From RGIG6904 sp024680835 (GTDB taxonomy: Bacteria; Bacillota; Clostridia; Lachnospirales; Lachnospiraceae): a stretch of DNA of 10,507 nucleotides. The number at the start of each line of letters is the position of its first letter. Position 1 is the stretch's first letter. The notes below the pieces were generated by a model. That model saw only the letters and a list, made by a program, of their open reading frames with translations, was not told the origin of the DNA and did no database searches. This document shows, one piece after another, positions 6,298 to 10,507 of this stretch. The translations under genes were made by a program, and so were the position numbers. The DNA lies in contig JAILBP010000054.1 in the NCBI GenBank assembly GCA_024680835.1, forward strand, positions 1-10,507, in the 5' to 3' direction.

Positions 6298-6370
6298 GAT
6301 ACCGGTGCGGAGTCGGACGGTATTCCGCCACTGACTCACAGTGATGACCGTTTGCTCCGTGATACGGTCA
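6298..6370 (+). promoter_or_regulatory. Structured leader resembling part of a cobalamin riboswitch core
   Basis: CCGGTGCGGAGTCGG (6302-6316), then ACGG and CCGCCACTG (6325-6333), closely follow the conserved central block of cobalamin riboswitches (a GGTG..A.TCC loop, then CCGCCACTG). Hairpins follow: CACTG/CAGTG (6329-6343) and a perfect 7-bp TGACCGT/ACGGTCA (6345-6351 and 6364-6370), the latter just before the kinase ribosome binding site. The usual 3' B12 box (GGAGACCTGCC-like) is not seen, and the expected transcript start leaves little room for the outer stems. This could be a diverged or partial riboswitch, another structured leader, or coincidence. Confidence 0.35.
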
Positions 6371-6385
6371 GAGATGGAGAGAGCT

Positions 6386-7609
6386 ATGAACAGAGCGAGA
6401 AAACGATTTTTATGCTATGCCATGTTATCAATATTTGTGCTGCTGACGGTGCTGCTGGGTATAATCAATGTCGCGAGCATCAGTATGGCAGGGGATGATG
6501 CCGACCGTCTCACCGAAAGGCTTGCGGAGGGGCACGGGAAATTCAAGCCTGTTGAGGGAAATGTCGGGAAACCTTTTGATATCAAGGGAGGACGCCCCGA
6601 GGGGGCGGGACCTACGGGACCGGACTCGCCGGAGATGCCCGATTCGTTAAGATACTTTGCCTTTTCTTTTGATGAGGAGGGTAACAGTGAGTGTATCGAG
6701 ATGAAGATATCGGCTGTCACTGAGGAAGAAGCGCTCTCCTGGGCGGAGGGACTTTTGGATGAACCGGCCACGGGATGGACAGCGGCTACTTACAGGTACC
6801 GGGTTTTTGAGGATGAGGGCAGGACATATGTCATCGTGATAGATGTGGGCAGAGAGCTTCTGCCGTCATTCAGGATATTGATCATCTCGGGAATAGGACT
6901 CGTAGCTGGAATGCTGATTGGTTATCTTTTCCTCATGTTTATTGGCAATATGCTGTTTAAGCCTCTGGAGGATATCGACCGCAGGCAGAAGATATTTATA
7001 TCCGAGGTTGAAAAGGAATTCAGGACACCGTTGGCTGTCATCAGCGATAACACGGAAGCTCTGGAAAAAACAAACGGAGAATCGCCGGAAACGCAATCAA
7101 TTAACAGGCAGATAAAGAAGCTGACGGCATTGGTGGATGATGTTGCGGCAACCGGAGGGTTTGACGACAGTGGTATGACTATAGATAAATTTGATCTTTC
7201 CGCTGTGGCAGCAGGTCTTTCCGATGAGGCGGCACCGCGGTTTGAGGCACATGGAAAGAGCCTTGTCGTAAATACCGGTGAAGGGATACTGATGAACGGT
7301 GACGAGGGCGCGATCCGTGAGCTTCTAAAGGAATTGACGGATAATGCGTTCAAGTTTTCAGAGACAAAGGCACAGCTTGATATAGAAGGAAAGGGCTCCA
7401 GAATAACCATCAGGATGAGCAGTGACACAGAGCTTGCGGATCAGTCGGCTGATCAGGTCTTTGACAGGTTCACGATGCTGGAAAACGCAAAGAGCATACC
7501 GGGAGCCGGGCTGGGACTCTCAAAGGTAAAGGACATTGTGAAGGCTCACAACGGAAGAGTGCATGCAAGGGTCGAGAAGGGTATGTTTATAGTGACAGTG
7601 AATCTGTGA
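6386..7609 (+). CDS. Membrane sensor histidine kinase-like protein lacking the phospho-acceptor His, 407 aa
   Basis: The start at ATG 6386 is chosen because GGAGA lies five bases before it; the longer GTG frame from 6341 has none and runs through the structured leader. Order: TM1 (about 8-30), an extracellular domain of about 130 residues with a Gly/Pro-rich part, TM2 (about 162-190), a short linker, a dimerisation helix and a GHKL ATPase-like domain. The H-box reads FISEVEKEFRTPLAVI, with Lys210 where kinases of this class have His (S-H-E-L-K-T-P). The N-box is good (LTDNAFKFS, N320) and the G2 box GAGLGLS (373-379) is present, but the D.G.G G1 box is not recognisable around 343-352. It may be a pseudokinase that binds a partner or ATP without autophosphorylation. 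No response regulator gene is adjacent. It is probably co-transcribed with the polymerase gene that follows. Confidence 0.88.
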   Translation: MNRARKRFLCYAMLSIFVLLTVLLGIINVASISMAGDDADRLTERLAEGHGKFKPVEGNVGKPFDIKGGRPEGAGPTGPDSPEMPDSLRYFAFSFDEEGNSECIEMKISAVTEEEALSWAEGLLDEPATGWTAATYRYRVFEDEGRTYVIVIDVGRELLPSFRILIISGIGLVAGMLIGYLFLMFIGNMLFKPLEDIDRRQKIFISEVEKEFRTPLAVISDNTEALEKTNGESPETQSINRQIKKLTALVDDVAATGGFDDSGMTIDKFDLSAVAAGLSDEAAPRFEAHGKSLVVNTGEGILMNGDEGAIRELLKELTDNAFKFSETKAQLDIEGKGSRITIRMSSDTELADQSADQVFDRFTMLENAKSIPGAGLGLSKVKDIVKAHNGRVHARVEKGMFIVTVNL

Positions 7610-7733
7610 CAGTGTTGTCCGTACAGGTTATGGGCATGAGGAGGGGCCCACGAAGTGGGAGGAGCTTTGATGACGATATCATGGGCATGAGGAGCCCTAA
7701 CGTCACCGGATATCATACGAAGGAGATTTGGAT
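7610..7733 (+). repeat. Leader between kinase and polymerase genes with a 14-bp direct repeat and short frames
   Basis: ATGGGCATGAGGAG occurs at 7630-7643 and 7681-7694, exactly 51 bases apart. GATATCAT also occurs twice (7675-7682 and 7709-7716). Hairpins: CCCAC/GTGGG with a GAA loop (7647-7659), and TGACG/CGTCA (7671-7675, 7701-7705) around GGGC/GCCC. A 41-codon frame (7630-7755) spans both copies in register and overlaps the polymerase start. A six-codon frame (7670-7690, MTISWA) has a good GGGAGGAG site. It may be a translational leader or a dispersed small repeat. Confidence 0.5.
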
Positions 7734-8450
7734 ATGGCCGAACCGATCGTTGTGATGAAGCGTTTTGAGCTGAAATATCTGCTCACTGCAGAGCAGACCG
7801 CATTCTTAAAGGAAAAGCTGAAGGGACACATGGAGCTTGATCAGTATGGCCGGACCTCCATAGCTTCCCTTTACTATGATACGCCGAATTTCAGGCTGAT
7901 CAGGACTTCGCTGGAGAAGCCTGCATTTAAGGAAAAGATCAGATTGAGATCCTATGGTCTGGCAACCCCTGATTCGCCGGTGTATCTGGAACTCAAGCGA
8001 AAAGCTTATGGCATAGTTTATAAAAGGCGGGTGCAGAGCACCATACCGAAAGTGGAAAAGTTTTTTGCGGGCAGCGGTGATATCTGCGCCGGCGGACAGA
8101 TAAACCGTGAGATCATATATTTCAGGGATTATTATAAGGATCTGGCTCCGGCTTGCCTCATCATATATGACAGAGAGGCTTATTACGAGCCCGGAGGGGA
8201 TCTGAGGCTCACGATAGATCACAATCCGAGATACAGAAACGAAGCTCTGGATCTTGTGACATCCATGGACGGAACCTTGCTGCGGGAACCGGGAGATACG
8301 ATACTGGAGATCAAGGTTCAGCAGTCGATTCCGCTGTGGCTGTCGGGCATATTGGACGAGGGGCATATCAGAAAAAACAGTTTTTCCAAATACGGAGAGG
8401 CTTTCAGGCAGAGAGTCATGAATGACAGAAAGGGAGTAAAGTATGTTTGA
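7734..8450 (+). CDS. Polyphosphate polymerase domain protein (VTC-type, TTM fold), 238 aa
   Basis: The start at 7734 has AGGAG eight bases upstream; a TTG at 7728 would be only two bases from that site and is rejected. The sequence carries the charged strands of the triphosphate tunnel fold: RFELKY (10-15), SLYYDTP (45-51), KEKIRLRSYG (66-75), YLELKRK (84-90), YKRR (96-99), IYDREAY (144-150), LRLTIDHN (157-164), ILEIKV (190-195) and SFSKYGEAF (216-224). By analogy with yeast Vtc4, the Arg pair in IRLR, Lys in LELKRK, Arg in YDR, Glu in LEIK and Lys in SKYG would line the tunnel that makes polyphosphate from ATP. All appear intact. The length is usual for bacterial stand-alone members. The stop overlaps the next gene by eight bases, as is common for this pair. 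The true substrate is unproven; other TTM enzymes hydrolyse triphosphates. Confidence 0.92.
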   Translation: MAEPIVVMKRFELKYLLTAEQTAFLKEKLKGHMELDQYGRTSIASLYYDTPNFRLIRTSLEKPAFKEKIRLRSYGLATPDSPVYLELKRKAYGIVYKRRVQSTIPKVEKFFAGSGDICAGGQINREIIYFRDYYKDLAPACLIIYDREAYYEPGGDLRLTIDHNPRYRNEALDLVTSMDGTLLREPGDTILEIKVQQSIPLWLSGILDEGHIRKNSFSKYGEAFRQRVMNDRKGVKYV

Positions 8451-9114
8451 TTCCATTTATTCAGCCAGTGTTACCACAAGCCAGTTTTTCATAATGGCAA
8501 TTTCGGCCCTGATATCGGGTGTGATCTATTCATGGCTGATGTCCTTTAGGGTCAGGGCAAACAAGAGGTTTTTCATAGTGACCTGTATCATACCTTTTGT
8601 GGTGGGAGTAGTCATCACCTTCATAAACGGCAACATAGGAGCCGGCGTTGCCTTCGGAGGAGCCTTCGGACTGACAAGGTTCAGATCCGCGCAGGGCAGC
8701 GCGGACGAGATAGCATCCGTGCTGGTCACCATGGGCGCCGGAGTAGCATTCGGTATGGGATATGTGGCATACGGTGTTGTAGTGCTGTTAGGCATGGGCG
8801 TCGTATTCCTGATGCTTTCGAGCCTGCCGATCTTTGAGCACAGATCCATGAGTGAGGATAAGATTTTGAAGGTCACGATACCGGAGTCACTGGATTATAC
8901 CGGGGTTTTCGACAACACCTTTGCGCACTATCTGAAGTTCGTGGAAAACCAGGGAGTGAAGACTACGGGTATGGGCTCGATGTTCAGACTTACCTTCAGG
9001 ATACGGATGAAGGATGCGTCGGAGGAAAAAGCCTTTATAGACGAGCTCAGGACATTAAACGGCAATCTGGAGATAGCAGTGCTGCCGTATGTTGAACTGC
9101 AGGATACACTTTGA
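8443..9114 (+). CDS. DUF4956 membrane protein, 223 aa
   Basis: The ATG overlaps the end of the polymerase gene, with AGGGAG about seven bases upstream, so the two are translationally coupled. The N-terminal 130 residues hold about four or five membrane helices (roughly 14-33, 42-61, 64-76, 89-108 and 109-127). Between them is the family's characteristic GLTRFRSAQGSADEI (76-90), a conserved loop with Arg and acidic residues. The C-terminal part (about 138-223) is soluble and ferredoxin-like in its alternation of strands and helices (KILKVTIPES, FRLTFRIRMK, LEIAVLPYVE). In Firmicutes such genes travel with VTC-type polymerases and often CotH-like proteins; that is general knowledge, and no CotH gene is visible here. 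It may be a membrane partner or channel for the polymerase product. Biochemical function unknown. Confidence 0.9.
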   Translation: MFDSIYSASVTTSQFFIMAISALISGVIYSWLMSFRVRANKRFFIVTCIIPFVVGVVITFINGNIGAGVAFGGAFGLTRFRSAQGSADEIASVLVTMGAGVAFGMGYVAYGVVVLLGMGVVFLMLSSLPIFEHRSMSEDKILKVTIPESLDYTGVFDNTFAHYLKFVENQGVKTTGMGSMFRLTFRIRMKDASEEKAFIDELRTLNGNLEIAVLPYVELQDTL

Positions 9115-9126
9115 TTTTCGAAATCA
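9112..9126 (+). repeat. Short hairpin at the end of the DUF4956 gene
   Basis: TGATTT/AAATCA form a perfect 6-bp stem around TCG, beginning at the stop codon. It is A/T-rich with no strong T-run directly after, so it is a poor terminator. No better one is seen before the next gene. Confidence 0.3.
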
Positions 9127-9161
9127 TAGTAACGTTTTGACAAAAATATGCTCAATAATAC

Positions 9162-9190
9162 TTGTTTTTTTGTGCGATTTACTGTATAAT
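9162..9190 (+). promoter_or_regulatory. Candidate promoter of the chemotaxis receptor gene
   Basis: TTGTTT (9162-9167), a 17-base spacer and a perfect TATAAT (9185-9190) precede a 100-base leader. The leader contains a GCGGTC/GACCGC pairing (9210-9215 and 9249-9254) extended by G:U pairs. The motility sigma-D consensus is not clearly present. Confidence 0.5.
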
Positions 9191-9289
9191 TCCTCTTGTG
9201 GTATTTTCGGCGGTCGGGTTTATGATGTTAAAAAACAGTTGATGTTTTGACCGCAATAAGGGCGTGCGACAAAACACATGGAGGACAAC

Positions 9290-10507
9290 ATGAAAAATCT
9301 CAGTATGAAGGTAAAGCTGCTGGTTCTGGTGGGACCTATGGCAGTAGCTGTGATCGCGGCATGCTTCTTTTACAGCAGTCAGATGAACAAGGTAAGCGAG
9401 GAGTCCAACAGGATACTCTACGATCATCTCTATCTGATCTCGGATGGTCTGACCAATGCGGACAGGGATTATTATCAGGCGATGCTGGCTGCCATGCAGT
9501 ACCATGATATTTCAGCCGGATATTCAGATATGAGTCCGGAACTGATAAATGAGATCCTTGCATTAAATCTGGAGACATACAACGAGAATATTGCGCAGAC
9601 TCTGGAGCGTGTTCAGAAGGCTATACAGATTGCTGCGGAAGATCCGCTTCTCTATACAGAGGTAAAGATCGAGGGAGACAGCAAAAACTTCAAGACCCAC
9701 GGCGAGGATTTCAATGCAGAGCTTGACGCATGGAAGGCTACCTACGATCTGACTACGGGCACCGGCTCATGGACAGATTACTGTGAAAAGTTTGAATCCA
9801 CCAGAGAGAGTCTTTCAGCAATGTCAGATATAATTGCGGCATGGGCTGAAAAGGAGAGGGAGATACTTGCGGACTCCATCAGGCATCGCGTTATCGTGGC
9901 ATTTTCTTCATTCGGTATCATAGCGATAATACTCTGCGTGCTGGCTACCCTGATATCCATGGTCATCGCCAAGAGCATGGCGGAGATGACAGAGCGTCTG
10001 GAGGTGCTTTCTCATAATGACCTTTCACAGGATACCGGAACTATAAATCAGAACGATGAGATAGGCAAGATGATGCATGCATTTGCGGAAATGCAGAGAA
10101 ACCTTGCGGATGTTATCGGAAGATTAAAGCATACTGCTGACGGACTGGTGCAGTCATGCCGTGTAATGGATCAGAACACGGATGAGGCAGCCATGAGCAT
10201 GAACGATATCAATAACGCGGCCGGAGAGCTTGCAGATACGGCTACGCAGACTGCCAGCAATGTGGAGGATGTATCCCGCAGAATGGATGATATAAACGGT
10301 ATCATGCAGCGCAGCGTTGCAACAGCAGAAAACCTCAACACCGCCAGCACAGAGATCAATGCTGTCACGGATGATGGTGTTAAGATCGTTGATACCCTTA
10401 CAAAGATCAACAGCCAGAGCCTTGATGCATTCGAGACCATATTCAGGGCTATCGCCAATATACAGGATTCCGCAGATAAGATCAGCGGCGCTTCAAACCT
10501 GATCTCT
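9290..10507 (+). CDS. Methyl-accepting chemotaxis protein, N-terminal part, runs off right edge
   Basis: The frame is open from ATG 9290 (GGAGG five bases upstream) to the window end, 406 codons. TM1 spans about residues 9-28. A helical extracellular sensor of about 170 residues follows, with a four-helix-bundle look and no Cache motif recognised. TM2 is at about 202-227 (VIVAFSSFGIIAIILCVLA). A HAMP domain follows (about 228-280, with NQNDEIGKMMHAFAEMQRNL), then the start of the long cytoplasmic signalling coiled coil with Ala/Ser/Thr-rich heptads. The window ends at KISGASNLIS, just before the expected hairpin tip that binds CheA and CheW. It would report an unknown ligand to the chemotaxis kinase. 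Its own promoter suggests transcription separate from the polymerase operon. Confidence 0.9.
   Translation, partial: MKNLSMKVKLLVLVGPMAVAVIAACFFYSSQMNKVSEESNRILYDHLYLISDGLTNADRDYYQAMLAAMQYHDISAGYSDMSPELINEILALNLETYNENIAQTLERVQKAIQIAAEDPLLYTEVKIEGDSKNFKTHGEDFNAELDAWKATYDLTTGTGSWTDYCEKFESTRESLSAMSDIIAAWAEKEREILADSIRHRVIVAFSSFGIIAIILCVLATLISMVIAKSMAEMTERLEVLSHNDLSQDTGTINQNDEIGKMMHAFAEMQRNLADVIGRLKHTADGLVQSCRVMDQNTDEAAMSMNDINNAAGELADTATQTASNVEDVSRRMDDINGIMQRSVATAENLNTASTEINAVTDDGVKIVDTLTKINSQSLDAFETIFRAIANIQDSADKISGASNLIS

Noticed and set aside
6128..6331. Minus-strand 67-aa frame with CPIC and HTEKMC
   Set aside because: It has a zinc-finger-like look, but it spans the strong plus-strand promoter and leader, with no start signal and no recognised family.
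6341..6385. Longer GTG start for the kinase-like gene
   Set aside because: The extra 15 codons read through the leader hairpins and have no ribosome binding site; ATG 6386 has GGAGA at the right distance.
6922..7428. Minus-strand 168-aa frame opposite the kinase-like gene
   Set aside because: Ser/Pro/Phe-rich antisense shadow of a clearly coding plus-strand gene.
7728..7733. TTG start for the polymerase gene
   Set aside because: It is only two bases from the AGGAG site; ATG 7734 is correctly spaced.
7806..8456. Minus-strand 216-aa frame opposite the polymerase gene
   Set aside because: Antisense shadow of a gene with intact family motifs.
9115..9289. Cyclic-di-GMP riboswitch or sigma-D promoter before the chemotaxis gene
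   Set aside because: Neither the GEMM core motifs nor a clean TAAA-N15-GCCGATAA pattern could be found; only a loose CCGCAATAA resemblance at about 9251-9259.

Overview
The window looks like part of a Firmicutes genome, most likely a Lachnospiraceae-type anaerobe (Butyrivibrio or a relative). The reasons are the strong AGGAG-type ribosome binding sites, the moderate-to-low G+C, the Gram-positive-style exported proteins, and a polyphosphate-polymerase/DUF4956 pair typical of that group. The genus is an inference from style, not from a marker gene. No rRNA, tRNA or CRISPR array was seen.

Left block (1-1273): an AT-rich minus-strand gene runs off the left edge. Its first 372 codons suggest the N-terminus of a large, uncharacterised NTPase-like protein of the kind found in accessory or defence regions. 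It has its own start, ribosome binding site and a possible promoter, all outside the neighbouring insertion element.

Insertion element (1274-3511): a complete IS66-family element of 2238 bp with 24-bp imperfect terminal inverted repeats. Both genes are on the minus strand: a 98-aa accessory protein and a 568-aa DDE transposase with all three acidic residues visible. A perfect 12-bp inverted repeat brackets the promoter -10 box. A hairpin followed by T residues faces inward at each end, which would insulate the element from outside transcription. The 8 bases next to each end do not match.

Exported-protein block (3613-5969): a 70-aa lipoprotein overlaps by ATGA a secreted right-handed beta-helix protein. 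The beta-helix gene is cut by a single in-frame TAA (4062-4064), and reading through it restores a sensible protein of about 715 residues. The block is followed by about 400 bp with little coding content.

Sensor/polyphosphate/chemotaxis block (6260-10507): a near-consensus promoter leads into a structured leader that resembles part of a cobalamin riboswitch core. Next come a membrane histidine kinase-like protein that lacks the phospho-acceptor histidine, a polyphosphate polymerase (VTC/TTM fold) and an overlapping DUF4956 membrane protein. The leader before the polymerase gene carries a 14-bp direct repeat and short reading frames. A methyl-accepting chemotaxis protein with its own promoter runs off the right edge. 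The kinase-like protein, polymerase and DUF4956 probably form one transcription unit. The likely theme is membrane sensing linked to a TTM-fold enzyme, but the actual signal is not visible.
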